Shown in pieces: positions 19,243 to 29,025 of a stretch of DNA of 64,000 bases. Each line of letters opens with the position of its first letter. Positions within the stretch are counted from its first letter, which is position 1. The position numbers were made by a program, and so were the translations under genes. Origin of the DNA: Sphaerothrix gracilis (GTDB taxonomy: Bacteria > Cyanobacteriota > Cyanobacteriia > Phormidesmidales > Phormidesmidaceae); assembly GCF_030405905.1 (NCBI RefSeq), contig NZ_JASATW010000004.1:1-64000 (forward strand). Reading direction: 5' to 3'. The notes beneath the pieces were generated by a model. The model was not told where the DNA came from. It ran no database searches and was given only the letters and a program-made list of their open reading frames with translations.

Positions 19243-19316
19243 CTATCTTTACAAGGGCTTCAAAGATATCGCCCAAAAGTGACTATAGGATCCGTGTAAT
19301 CCCGGACTTTCTCTCG
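19243..19316 (+). promoter_or_regulatory. Conserved leader upstream of TpsA3
   Basis: This is the counterpart of the leader at 14221-14298; both end in ATCCGTGTAATCCCGGAC (here about 19290-19307). It lies in the gap between the TpsA2 stop and the TpsA3 start. Confidence 0.5.
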
Positions 19317-19376
19317 GTGTTGCAAGCCGGTAGGATGCGCTGGGCAATCGTCACTCACTTTGCGCTCAGGTTGTGT

Positions 19377-22300
19377 ATGCTTCTTGTCAAAAGTCGTCAG
19401 CGATCGCTGCTCGTATTGGCTTTGGCGATCGCTTCAGGAATTCATAACCGAGCGATCGCCCAGATTACGCCTGATGCCACCCTCGGCAGCGAAGCCTCAG
19501 TTGTTGCTCCTGACGCAAACGTGCGCGGCGGCTCAGCAGAGCTAATCCAGGGAGGCGCTACGCGCGGCGTCAACCTCTTCCATAGCTTTGCTGACTTCAA
19601 CGTGGCTGAACTGCAGCGGGTCTACTTTGCCAATCCCATAGGCATCGAGAATATCCTGGGCCGCGTCACCGGCAGCAGCGCTTCTAACATCCTCGGCACC
19701 CTCGGCGTGGACGGCAGCGCCAACCTGTTCCTGCTCAATCCCAACGGCATCGTCTTTGGCCCCAACGCTCAGCTTGACATCACAGGTTCTTTTCTCGCCA
19801 GCACTGCTGCTGCCTTTGACTTCAACGGCCAGGTTTTCAGCGCCACCGACCCTGCTGTACCGACGCTGCTCACCGTCAGCCTCACCCCCGGCTTGCAGTA
19901 CAGCGCTGCTCAGCGCGGTGAGATTCGCACTCAGGCAGCTCTGGCGGCGGGGCAAGACCTGCGGCTAGACGGAGTGAATCTAGACTTGAGCGGCGAGCTG
20001 ACTGCTGGAAATAATCTGGTTCTGCAAGCTCAGGAGAGGGCGCAGATCCGAGACAGTGCGACTAGTCCGTTCATTGCGGCAGCAGGGGGGGAGCTAGAGA
20101 TCCAGGGCAACGAGCAGGTGGATATCTTTGCGCTAGCTCATCCTGAGAGCGGTCTGTTTGCAGGGGGCGACCTGATTCTGCGTTCAGACAGTCCGGTGAT
20201 TGGTGACGGCTACTTCTGGAGCGGTGGCAGCTTCCGGGTGGAACAGCTAGATGGTGGTGCTAACAGTTTGCTAAGTCCGAACGACCCGGTGATTACCGCA
20301 GGCGGCAACGTGGCGTTCGATAGCTATACGGGCGGCTCTTTGCGGGTAGTTGCTGGGGGTTCTGTGGATGTTGGCAACGTCACGGTCAATGGCACCGATC
20401 CTGGCTTTCCGACTGAGACAGTGTCGCTATCACAGACGCTGCCGGACGGAACGAATTCGATTTTAGTAAACGGCAATACTCGCCCAGTAGTTGATATTCG
20501 CGCCGGTACGCTGGCAGCTAGCGGTGCGGTGAATTGTACGGGGTGTGCCTCTACTCCTACGAATTTAACAGCTTCTAATACCGGACTGTCGGCTGATATC
20601 ACGGTGGACAGCATTGCGGTTACTCAGCCAGACGGTTTAGTTTTGCTGACGAACCAATACCAGCCTAATAATGCTCTAAGCGGGGATATCCAAGTACAGA
20701 CAATTCGGACAGATGACAATGCCGGCGGATTCTTTAATCGCTTTTCAGGCAACGGTGGCGATGTCTTGATCGATTCTCGTGGCGCGATCGCTCTCCCTAG
20801 CGCTGCCATAATTCAAACCAGTTCTGCCTCAGGACGAGCGGGCGACGTAGCTTTAATTGCGGCGGATGGGGTTCGTTTGGAGGCCGGCGCAGAAATTAAT
20901 ACCTTTACCCAAGGTTCAGAGCGGGGAGGCGACATCATAATATTGGCTGACTCTTTAGCGTTACTTCCAGGCGCTCAGCTTGATTCGCGATCGCTCAGCT
21001 CTGGCAGCGCTGGCGAGATTAGTCTTGATGTGCAAAACGATATTCTTCTCACCGGGTTTAACACCCGGCTCTTGAGCTTAGCTAATTCAAATCAATCAGC
21101 TACGGCAGGTGAAATCACCATTCAATCTGGTTCTCTCTCTATCACAGAGGGAGCAGGTATTTTTGGCGGTGTTGACGGGCGCGGAACGGGCGCAAATATC
21201 AACATTGCCACGACGGGGGCTGTTGTCGTTGACGGCGTTGGCGGTAATTCAAACAGCGTCATTTCTAACGGTGTCAAAGGTTCAGGCACAAGTGGCGCTA
21301 TTAATTTGACAGCCAACTCACTCGCTCTGACAAACGGGGGCGTTCTCACAACGCTCTCAGGCAGTCCCACCCTGCTCAGCCCAGCGCCTGCCTTCGCAGG
21401 TGATATTAACGTCAATGTCAGTGAGTCGTTGCAAATTAGCGGTTCGGTAATTCCGGCGCTGTTTCCGCTGGCAGAGTTCTCGATTTCCACGTCCACTAGC
21501 TCAATCAGTACCACCATTAATAGTGGCTCAACAGGTAATAGTGGCAATGTCTTTGTTGATGCGGCGACTATTGAGCTATTAGACGGGGGCTATATTGAAA
21601 CAACTAATTTCGGGCAGGGCGATGTTGGCCAAATTGAAGTTAATGGCCGCGATCAGGTTCGCTTCGCAGGCTTCAGCAATACTGCCGGGTTTTCCAGTGG
21701 GCTGTACGCCAATATCTTCGGCAATGGCACACCGGGTTTCATAGAAATCAACACTCCAGATTTACAGATTGTTGAGGCAGCAGTTGTAGATGCCTCAACC
21801 TATGGCGCTAATAATGGTGGAGCAATTCAGATTAATGTTGACAATCTCAGTCTACTGAATGGTGGACAGGTACTTGCGATTACTCGCAGGTCAGGTAATA
21901 GTGGCGGTGTCACTGTGAATGCTGACACTATTGAAGCCATCGGATTTAACACAGAACTACCTGATCGCATACTAAGCTTTGGCCCGATTGCTGTGGTCAA
22001 TGAAGGTATTGGCAGCGGAATCTATGCAGGTACCTCAGCCCTTAATATTGCCTTGGGATTTAATGTTACTGGTGATGGTGGAGACATTTCAGTTCAGACA
22101 CGAAATCTAACCTTAAGAGGCTTTGGACAGATTAATACTGAAGCCTATGGCCCTGGTAGCTCAGGTAACTTATTTATATCAGCCTCTAATACCGTCCAAT
22201 TAGAAGATTTAGGCATTATATCAACCGCTTCTCTGGATGCGGGTAGCTCTGGGCGATTAACAATAGAGGCCAATGAACTTAGTCTTAACAACACTTCCAT

Positions 22301-24119
22301 CGTTACCTCTAATACTTTAGGAAGTGGAGCAACTGGGCCGCTGACGATTCGTGTTGAACAGGATATTGACATTTCTAATTCTAGTGTTATTGCCGCTGGC
22401 TCGTTAGGCAGTGGTCGGGGGGGCGAAATGTTTATTTCAGCCGAGAACTTAAGGCTCAGCGATCAGTCGGTGATCAACAGCGAAGCGAGATCGACAGGCG
22501 ATAGCGGTAATATCCGCATTGATATCGAAGATACGATATTGCTTGAGCGCCTAGGCATTATCACTACCTTCTCAATGGGTGACGGAGCAGCCGGTTCATT
22601 AGACTTAGCCGCTCAGCGTTTAATTTTACGTGACGATGGATTTATTAGTTCCACAACGGCTGGAAAAGGACCAGCAGGTGATATTACCGCTCAGATTGAG
22701 CAATCCGTTGACCTGTTAGAGAACAGTCAGTTTTCAAGTGACACGCTGCTTGGCTCTGGTAGGGCTGGCAATATACGAGTTGAGACCCGCCGACTCAATG
22801 TAGAAGGCGGTAGTTTGATTTCAGCAGCCACTACGGGCACAGGTGTTGGTGGGACTCTGTTCATTGATGCTTCAGAATCTGTCAATTTATTGGGGGGTGA
22901 TATCACAACATTGACGTTAGGTGAGCAGTCGGCTGGCAACATTACTGTAACCACGCGGCAGTTGACGGCAAACCGAGGCGGCAGAATAGAAACTGGCACA
23001 ACCGGACTTGGCCGTGGGGGAGATGTTGACGTTTTTGCAGCTGAGTCGATTGATTTTTCAGGTGTCGCTACTGTGACAGCAGGTAGTGCTTCGGGACTTT
23101 CCCGTAGCGGTATTTCGACTTTTGGGCAAGTGGGTAGCAGCGGCAACAGCGGCGATGTTAGTGTCACAACAGGCGCATTCTCAATTCGAGATGGGGCGCA
23201 GGTTTCTACAGCCGCCCTAGGCAGAGGGAATGGCGGCGGCATTCAGGTGCAGGCGGATTCGCTGGCTTTGGCAAATACTGGACGCATACTGAGTCGGTCT
23301 GAGGGTCAGGGACTTGCAGGCAATGTGGGGATCAGGGTACGAGACTCGCTCGCTGCCAGCGGCGGTGAGATTTCGGCTAGCTCAGATAGGGCCGGGGGCG
23401 GCAATATCGGCGTCAATGCAGGCGTGTTTTTCCTAAATCGCGGCAGCCTCGTCAGCTCCAGCGTTTTTGACAGCACCGGGGGCGGCGGCAATATCGATAT
23501 CAGCTCCAGGGCTTTCGTCGCCATCGAAGACAGCGACATCCTCGCCAATGCTGAATTTGGGCCGGGGGGCAATATCTCGATCAATTCGCCTGCTTTTCTG
23601 GCTGATTTGTTTTCCAATAGCCGAGCCACTCCTGTAGGCCGCAATCCCGGCAGCTTTGCTCAGTTTCGTGGCAATGGTCGGGTGGACATCTCGGTAGATT
23701 CTGCCTCCGGGACATCTGGCAATACGTCATTGCCAGATCTGATCACCGATGAAGGTTTGGCCGAGCTGCCGATTGACCTGAGTGACCCCACTGGGCTGAT
23801 CGATCGCAGTTGTCAGGCGCTAGGACGGAGCGAGAGGAATGAGTTTGTGGTGACGGGTCAGGGGGGACTGCCCAGCGACCCCAGTCAGCGGCTAGAGGAA
23901 GAGGGCTTTCTAGAAGACTTGGGGCCAGAGACGGTAGAGACCGCGATCGCCCCCACCAGTGCTGCCCCCAATCCTGCCGCAGCGCCAGAGCGCATTGTCG
24001 AACCCCAAGGTTGGATCCGAGCAGAGACAGGCGAGATTCGCTTGGTGGCTACTGTCTCGGCAGCCGCTCCTAATTTACATGAAGATACCTGCCGAGTTGC
24101 TGAGGAGGGTTTGAACTAA
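19377..24119 (+). CDS. Filamentous haemagglutinin-type TpsA exoprotein 3
   Basis: 1580 residues from ATG 19377. I chose this start because MLLVKSRQRSLLVLALAIA aligns with the TpsA2 signal peptide; the same frame is open up to GTG 19317 and ATG 19335. The TPS domain with NPNGI is nearly identical to the two paralogues. The middle is a beta-helix of SGN, GNGG and TTGTG-type repeats that differs from TpsA2 and has no vWA domain. The last 250 residues or so are nearly identical to TpsA2 (GGGNIGVNAGVFFLNRGS onward). Two cysteines close together (residues about 382-385, NCTGCAST) are unusual for such proteins. The stop overlaps the start of the CHAT gene (TAATG). Confidence 0.88.
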   Translation: MLLVKSRQRSLLVLALAIASGIHNRAIAQITPDATLGSEASVVAPDANVRGGSAELIQGGATRGVNLFHSFADFNVAELQRVYFANPIGIENILGRVTGSSASNILGTLGVDGSANLFLLNPNGIVFGPNAQLDITGSFLASTAAAFDFNGQVFSATDPAVPTLLTVSLTPGLQYSAAQRGEIRTQAALAAGQDLRLDGVNLDLSGELTAGNNLVLQAQERAQIRDSATSPFIAAAGGELEIQGNEQVDIFALAHPESGLFAGGDLILRSDSPVIGDGYFWSGGSFRVEQLDGGANSLLSPNDPVITAGGNVAFDSYTGGSLRVVAGGSVDVGNVTVNGTDPGFPTETVSLSQTLPDGTNSILVNGNTRPVVDIRAGTLAASGAVNCTGCASTPTNLTASNTGLSADITVDSIAVTQPDGLVLLTNQYQPNNALSGDIQVQTIRTDDNAGGFFNRFSGNGGDVLIDSRGAIALPSAAIIQTSSASGRAGDVALIAADGVRLEAGAEINTFTQGSERGGDIIILADSLALLPGAQLDSRSLSSGSAGEISLDVQNDILLTGFNTRLLSLANSNQSATAGEITIQSGSLSITEGAGIFGGVDGRGTGANINIATTGAVVVDGVGGNSNSVISNGVKGSGTSGAINLTANSLALTNGGVLTTLSGSPTLLSPAPAFAGDINVNVSESLQISGSVIPALFPLAEFSISTSTSSISTTINSGSTGNSGNVFVDAATIELLDGGYIETTNFGQGDVGQIEVNGRDQVRFAGFSNTAGFSSGLYANIFGNGTPGFIEINTPDLQIVEAAVVDASTYGANNGGAIQINVDNLSLLNGGQVLAITRRSGNSGGVTVNADTIEAIGFNTELPDRILSFGPIAVVNEGIGSGIYAGTSALNIALGFNVTGDGGDISVQTRNLTLRGFGQINTEAYGPGSSGNLFISASNTVQLEDLGIISTASLDAGSSGRLTIEANELSLNNTSIVTSNTLGSGATGPLTIRVEQDIDISNSSVIAAGSLGSGRGGEMFISAENLRLSDQSVINSEARSTGDSGNIRIDIEDTILLERLGIITTFSMGDGAAGSLDLAAQRLILRDDGFISSTTAGKGPAGDITAQIEQSVDLLENSQFSSDTLLGSGRAGNIRVETRRLNVEGGSLISAATTGTGVGGTLFIDASESVNLLGGDITTLTLGEQSAGNITVTTRQLTANRGGRIETGTTGLGRGGDVDVFAAESIDFSGVATVTAGSASGLSRSGISTFGQVGSSGNSGDVSVTTGAFSIRDGAQVSTAALGRGNGGGIQVQADSLALANTGRILSRSEGQGLAGNVGIRVRDSLAASGGEISASSDRAGGGNIGVNAGVFFLNRGSLVSSSVFDSTGGGGNIDISSRAFVAIEDSDILANAEFGPGGNISINSPAFLADLFSNSRATPVGRNPGSFAQFRGNGRVDISVDSASGTSGNTSLPDLITDEGLAELPIDLSDPTGLIDRSCQALGRSERNEFVVTGQGGLPSDPSQRLEEEGFLEDLGPETVETAIAPTSAAPNPAAAPERIVEPQGWIRAETGEIRLVATVSAAAPNLHEDTCRVAEEGLN

Positions 24120-26830
24120 TGTCTCTGCGATCGCGTCTTGTTCGTTTCCTTGCCCTTTTTTGCCTTACTCTTTGGCTCAGCCTGACACTGACGCCCGTGC
24201 AGGCTCAGGTGTCGCCGCCACCCGCTACATCTCTAACACAGCAGCTTCAGGCAGGACGCCGCTACTACAGCAGCGGTCAGTATGCCCCCGCCGCCCAAAG
24301 CTGGCGGCAGGCGGTGCAAGCTGCCACACCTAATACGGCCAATCAGGCGGTAGCCCTCAGTAATTTAGCGCTGGCCCATCTGAAGCTAGGCCAATACTCC
24401 GAAGCCGAAGCCGAGATTGCTCAAGCCGTCACCATCGCCACAGCGCTGGCTGACTCTGACTATACCCAGCGGGTCAAAGCGCAGGTCTTCAGCACCCAGG
24501 CGCAAATCCAGATGGCAAAGGCGCAGCTTGATCAGGCACTAGCGTCACTAACTCAGGCAGAAGCCGCCTATGAAGCGATCGCGGATACTGCTGGCCTAAT
24601 CCGCACCCGGCTGAATCAGGCTCAAATCTGGCGGGTCCAGGGGCGCTATCGTCGCTCCCTCGATCGCCTAGAGGAAGTGCGTCAGCTGCTAGAAACCCTG
24701 CCTGACGCTGCCCTCAAAGCAGCAGGACTCAGACAGCTTGGCAACCTGCAACGACTGGCTGACTCTATAGACACATCGATTCAGACTTTGCAAGCGAGTT
24801 TGGATGTGGCGCGTACGGCGGGTTTAGAGGTAGAAAAAAGCGCGACCCTGCTGAGCCTAGGCAACGCGATGGCTCAAGGAGATACGCAAATGGCAGCTAG
24901 CTACTACCAGCAGGCAGCCACCTCCCCCGTTTTACACACGCGGCTCCAGGCCCAAATCAACCACCTGCAAATTTGGCTATCCCAGCCCGACCTCACCCCC
25001 GATCAGTCGCAAACTGTCTCAGACCTCCTCGCCCAGATTTGGGCACAACTGCCGGAGCTGCCCCCCAGCCGCAGCAGCATACTGATGCAGGCCAGCTTAG
25101 CGCAGAGCCTAATTGAGGCTGCAAGTCCTCCGCAGCTTCAGGGTGCTGCGCTCAGAGATCTAGACATTGCTCAGTTATTGACCCAGGTCTTAACTCAGGC
25201 GCAGGCTTTAGAAGACGTGCGGGGACAGTCCTATGCGCTGGGCTATTTGGGCAAGCTTTATCAGAAAAAGCAGCAGTGGACAGAGGCAGCAGAGACAACC
25301 CAGCAAGCTCTTACCCTGGCTCAAGAGAGTCAGGCTAATGCCATTACCTATCAGTGGCAGTGGCAGCTCGGCCAAATTCTGAAGTCTCAGGGAAATATTA
25401 CCAGCGCGATCGCCGCCTACCAGGAAGCAATCAAAACCCTGCAAACGCTGCGCAGTGATCTAGTCGCTATCAACCCGGAAGTACGCTTTTCCTTCCGCCA
25501 GGGCATCGAGCCAATCTACCGGGAGCTAGTAGACCTGCTGCTTCAGCCTGAGCCGGGAGCTGAACCCAGTTCTAAAAATTTAGCAGTGGCTCGTGATGTC
25601 ATCGAGTCTTTGCAGGTGGCAGAGCTGGTCAACTTCTTCCGAGCGGACTGTTTGATTACGAATCCAATTCAGATTGATCAGGTCGATACCCAGGCAGCCG
25701 TGATCTATCCGATCATTCTGCCCGATCGCTTAGAAATCGTGGTGCGCCTGCCGGGGCAGGAGATTTTGCAGCATGTCTCAGTGACGGTGAGTGAAGCTAA
25801 AATTGAGCAGACTTTGGATGATTTGCGAGAGGCGATCGCCATTGAGCCGCCTGAGGTCCCTGTTCCAGATGCAATATCTGCGCCTGTACCAGAGTCACCT
25901 CCAGCCCCGGAGCTGGCTGAGGCTGAGCCGTCAGCTCGCTCACCACGAGCTGATGTTGATGTTGTCACGAATAATGAACCAGAGCCGCCTGTAGACTTTC
26001 GGCCCCTGGCACGTCAGGTATATGAGTGGCTGATTGAGCCGATTGCCCCGGCACTGGAGGCCAGTGATACCCAGGTTTTAGTATTTGTCTTGGATGGAGC
26101 ACTGCGCAACGTGCCGATGACGGTGTTAATGAACGCGCAGGACGAGTATCTGATTGAAAAATATGCGATCGCCCTGACGCCCGGTCTGCAACTTCTAGAT
26201 CCGCAGCCGCTCACGCAGCGAAGAGTGACGGCCTTAGTAGGGGGGCTGAGCCAGTCCAATCAGGGCTATAGCGGACTGCCCTATGTCGAGGCAGAAATTG
26301 CCAAAATTCGGGCCGAGGTGCCGGCTGAAGTGTTGCTCAACCAGGACTTTAACAATCGAGATTTTGAACGAACCCTGAGTGATTCCAACTTCCGCGTGGT
26401 TCACTTGGCAACCCACGGTGAATTTAGCTCTGATCCAGAAGATACCTACATTCTTACCTGGGACGGTCGCATTCAAGCAAACGCCCTTGGAAGCTTGCTC
26501 CAGTCCAGCGAACTCAGTCGTGATGAAACCGTCGAACTGCTGATTCTCAGCGCCTGCGAAACGGCCTCTGGCGATGAACGCGCCGCCCTAGGGCTGGCGG
26601 GCATTGCCGTGCGATCGGGCGCTCGCAGTACCCTGGCTTCCCTATGGCAAGTTAGCGATCAGGGAACGGCTGAGCTGATGAGTAATTTTTATCAAGAACT
26701 CTCAGGCAGTAGCCAAACCAAGGCCGAAATTCTGCGCCAGGCTCAGCTCAAGCTGCTGCAGGGCGAGGACGGTCAGTATCAGCATCCTTACTACTGGGCC
26801 GCTTTTGTGCTAGTGGGTAACTGGTTGTAG
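24119..26830 (+). CDS. Exported TPR-CHAT domain protein (caspase-like peptidase)
   Basis: 903 residues. A clear Sec signal peptide (LALFCLTLWLSLTLTPVQAQ) precedes TPR-type helical repeats from about residue 35 to 450 (ALSNLALAHLKLGQYSEAEAE and similar). A proline/acid-rich linker follows, then a CHAT domain from about residue 640. The catalytic dyad of the caspase fold looks intact: His766 in HLATHGEF and Cys813 in LSACETA. CHAT proteins are clan CD cysteine peptidases. The ATG overlaps the TpsA3 stop by one base, pointing to translational coupling. Inference: it acts outside the inner membrane on, or together with, the TpsA exoproteins; the substrate is unknown. Confidence 0.9.
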   Translation: MSLRSRLVRFLALFCLTLWLSLTLTPVQAQVSPPPATSLTQQLQAGRRYYSSGQYAPAAQSWRQAVQAATPNTANQAVALSNLALAHLKLGQYSEAEAEIAQAVTIATALADSDYTQRVKAQVFSTQAQIQMAKAQLDQALASLTQAEAAYEAIADTAGLIRTRLNQAQIWRVQGRYRRSLDRLEEVRQLLETLPDAALKAAGLRQLGNLQRLADSIDTSIQTLQASLDVARTAGLEVEKSATLLSLGNAMAQGDTQMAASYYQQAATSPVLHTRLQAQINHLQIWLSQPDLTPDQSQTVSDLLAQIWAQLPELPPSRSSILMQASLAQSLIEAASPPQLQGAALRDLDIAQLLTQVLTQAQALEDVRGQSYALGYLGKLYQKKQQWTEAAETTQQALTLAQESQANAITYQWQWQLGQILKSQGNITSAIAAYQEAIKTLQTLRSDLVAINPEVRFSFRQGIEPIYRELVDLLLQPEPGAEPSSKNLAVARDVIESLQVAELVNFFRADCLITNPIQIDQVDTQAAVIYPIILPDRLEIVVRLPGQEILQHVSVTVSEAKIEQTLDDLREAIAIEPPEVPVPDAISAPVPESPPAPELAEAEPSARSPRADVDVVTNNEPEPPVDFRPLARQVYEWLIEPIAPALEASDTQVLVFVLDGALRNVPMTVLMNAQDEYLIEKYAIALTPGLQLLDPQPLTQRRVTALVGGLSQSNQGYSGLPYVEAEIAKIRAEVPAEVLLNQDFNNRDFERTLSDSNFRVVHLATHGEFSSDPEDTYILTWDGRIQANALGSLLQSSELSRDETVELLILSACETASGDERAALGLAGIAVRSGARSTLASLWQVSDQGTAELMSNFYQELSGSSQTKAEILRQAQLKLLQGEDGQYQHPYYWAAFVLVGNWL

Positions 26831-26835
26831 TCGGC

Positions 26836-27084
26836 TCAAGACCAGGTAATTTCTTCGCTAAAGCCGAGTCCGGCCCGATAGATAGCTTCTTGGCAAGCCT
26901 CGATCGCCTGCTGCTGCAGTGAATTGGGGGGAATATCTTCGCAGAGGCGGCGGGCGAGGGCCTGACTGACTATGTAAGCAGATTGAGAATCAGCGCCAAC
27001 CTGCAGCAGTTCTTGTAAAAAGCTTTGAGCTGTCCGGCGAGTTAAATAGACATTGCTCAAAAGAATTTTCCGTGGCACAAACAT
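26836..27084 (-). CDS. Hypothetical small protein
   Basis: 82 residues from ATG 27084 (MFVPRKILLSNVYLTRRT). It is mostly helical and charged, with no membrane segment or motif I recognise. The frame extends upstream to 27171 with another ATG, but that extension reads like non-coding sequence. Its stop lies 5 bp from the CHAT stop (convergent) and its start is about 95 bp from the nucleoside transporter stop on the same strand, so it may be the last gene of that transcript. Confidence 0.5.
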   Translation of the reverse strand: MFVPRKILLSNVYLTRRTAQSFLQELLQVGADSQSAYIVSQALARRLCEDIPPNSLQQQAIEACQEAIYRAGLGFSEEITWS

Positions 27085-27176
27085 GAGTGACGAGTCTGAG
27101 GGAACTAAAGTTCTTTTCTGGCAGTTCTCTCGCCTGTCCGGAAAAATAGGGCCATCAGCGCGATCGCTCAACGTCT

Positions 27177-28589
27177 TTAACGGCCTAGCACCGCAGTCCC
27201 TTCATAAAAATAGAGGCCCGCAATGCAGCCTGTCATCAAAGTGGCTAGCGTGCCGGCCCACAAAGCTTTCCAGCCCAATTCACTAATATCTTTGCGCCGA
27301 GAGGGCACCAGCCCCGCCAGACCCCCCACAAAGATGCCCACTGAAGGAATATGGGCAAAGCCGCAGAGCACATAGCTGACAATCACCATCGTGCGATCGC
27401 TAATTTGGCCGCTGCCTGAGAGTCCAGCCAGGGTCAGATAGGGGGGAATTGCCGTTTCGAGCAGGCGACGGCCAATAATTTTAGAAGCTTCCCAGAGTTC
27501 CGGCCAGCTATCAGACACCGCCGTCATCAGCGTCAGCGGTAAAAACAAAGCGCCCAAGATATTCTGCAGCGTCACCACCTGAAACACCTGACCAATCCAG
27601 CGCAGCAAAGTCACTTCACTGTCTGACCAGGAAGCCAGTCCGGCAAAAATCAGATTTAACAGCGCAATTAGTCCCAAAATTGCCACAATCACGGCGGCAA
27701 TTCCCACCGCCATCTTTACCCCATCTAGAGCCCCTAGAATCAGCGCGTCCATTGGGCTTTGCCTGTCGTCTGATTCCGCTTTTTCTGCAGGCACCTCGCC
27801 TAGCGTCTCCGGTACCCCGGTTTCCGGCACCAAGATTTTAGACATGACAAAGGCGGCTGGAATCGTCAGAATTGAGGCCGCCATCAGGTGCCCCGTAATG
27901 GCAGGGAAAGTGGAACGCAAAAAACCAGCGTACAGAGCTAGGACGGTTGAGGCAATGGAGCCAAAGCAGGAGGACAGAACGGCACACAGCTCGCTGCGGG
28001 TCATATTAGCTAAGAAAGGCTTGATGGCGATCGCTGACTCAATACCCACAAAAATGTTGGCTGCACCCGCTAGAGACTCGGCGCCGCTGATATTCATTGC
28101 TGAGCGAAACAGCTTAGCAAACACCTGCACAATGGGCTGAATAATATTGAGGTTGTAGAGCAGGGCAATCAGCGCTGCGAAGAAAATCACCTGGGGCAGC
28201 GAACGAAAGGCAAAAACAAAGCCAATATTGAGGTTATCTACGCCAATGCGATCGCCCGGTACAGCCGTAAATGCCGGGGTCAACGCCCTCGCCAGCCAAC
28301 GCCCCGCCCCTACCGATCCGGCAGCGGCGCTTGGATCAGGCACAAACAGCGGCCCAAACAAAAAACGCGCTCCTGCTTCAGACGCATCAATAATGCCGTT
28401 CAGCAGATCGTTGAGAATCAACACCAAATCCCGCGTACCTGGTATGCGAAAGACCAGCAAGCCAATAACAAGCTGCAGCCCTATGCCCCAAATAATCACC
28501 TTCCAGGGAATGCGGCGGCGATCTTCCGAGCCAAGCCAAGCAATGGCACATAGACCAAACAGACCCAGAAACGAGAGCAAATTCAGCAT
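27177..28589 (-). CDS. Concentrative nucleoside transporter (CNT/NupC family)
   Basis: 470 residues with about 10-12 membrane helices. The N-terminal Nucleos_tra2-type region (IPWKVIIWGIGLQLVIGLLVFRIPGTRD) is followed by the gate region and the conserved C-terminal part (GLSGSGQISDRTMVIVSYVLCGFAHIPSVGI, quoted as the region near residue 400). CNT proteins import nucleosides with sodium or protons across the inner membrane. A substituted stretch near residue 265 (PETLGEVPAEKAESDDRQ) forms a cytoplasmic loop. It is apparently a single gene, possibly followed by the small protein at 26836-27084. Confidence 0.9.
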   Translation of the reverse strand: MLNLLSFLGLFGLCAIAWLGSEDRRRIPWKVIIWGIGLQLVIGLLVFRIPGTRDLVLILNDLLNGIIDASEAGARFLFGPLFVPDPSAAAGSVGAGRWLARALTPAFTAVPGDRIGVDNLNIGFVFAFRSLPQVIFFAALIALLYNLNIIQPIVQVFAKLFRSAMNISGAESLAGAANIFVGIESAIAIKPFLANMTRSELCAVLSSCFGSIASTVLALYAGFLRSTFPAITGHLMAASILTIPAAFVMSKILVPETGVPETLGEVPAEKAESDDRQSPMDALILGALDGVKMAVGIAAVIVAILGLIALLNLIFAGLASWSDSEVTLLRWIGQVFQVVTLQNILGALFLPLTLMTAVSDSWPELWEASKIIGRRLLETAIPPYLTLAGLSGSGQISDRTMVIVSYVLCGFAHIPSVGIFVGGLAGLVPSRRKDISELGWKALWAGTLATLMTGCIAGLYFYEGTAVLGR

Positions 28590-28773
28590 TGAGTCGAGCG
28601 CCTCCCAGAATGAATTGAGCTGGCTGAGCGATGGTCAAAACTATTATCAAACGTCCTCACCATATCTGAGGTTATCGGTTATTGTCTCTACGCTTAAAAC
28701 TTTGACACGCAGAGACAGTCGAAATGGGTTCTAGCTCCGATAATAGGAAAGGACTTTAAGCGGCAAGCTGCTT

Positions 28774-29025
28774 ATGGATGTTTTTTCGCCGACTCCGCCC
28801 GATTGGACTCAATCAGCCACCCACGCCTATCGCTTCTACTGCCCTAGCTGCGATCAGCCCAGCAGCAGCGCCCAAAACGTTTGGATCAACCGGCGATCGC
28901 CCGTTTATACTGAAGGCCATCGCCGCAAGTGGCAGGAATTTTATCGCTGCGATTGCGGTACTGCCTGGTGGGCCTGGAGCAGCGATCGCCCCCCCGCAGA
29001 TGCCTATAAGGAGTGTGATTCGTGA
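28774..29025 (+). CDS. Zinc-ribbon-like small protein
   Basis: 83 residues. Two cysteine pairs, CPSC (about residues 23-26) and CDCG (about 59-61), fit a treble-clef or zinc-ribbon fold. Aromatic residues are frequent (YRFYCPSC, FYRCDCGTAWWAW). No function is known to me. Another frame (28778-29050) also lacks stops, but the cysteine pattern and the four-base overlap with the next gene favour this one. It is the first gene of an apparent operon with RNase III and an oxidoreductase. Confidence 0.6.
   Translation: MDVFSPTPPDWTQSATHAYRFYCPSCDQPSSSAQNVWINRRSPVYTEGHRRKWQEFYRCDCGTAWWAWSSDRPPADAYKECDS

Noticed and set aside
10483..23644. Many long antisense frames inside the TpsA genes
   Set aside because: They are by-products of repetitive, GC-biased coding sequence; the translations are low-complexity Pro/Ala/Ser-rich and mirror the repeats.
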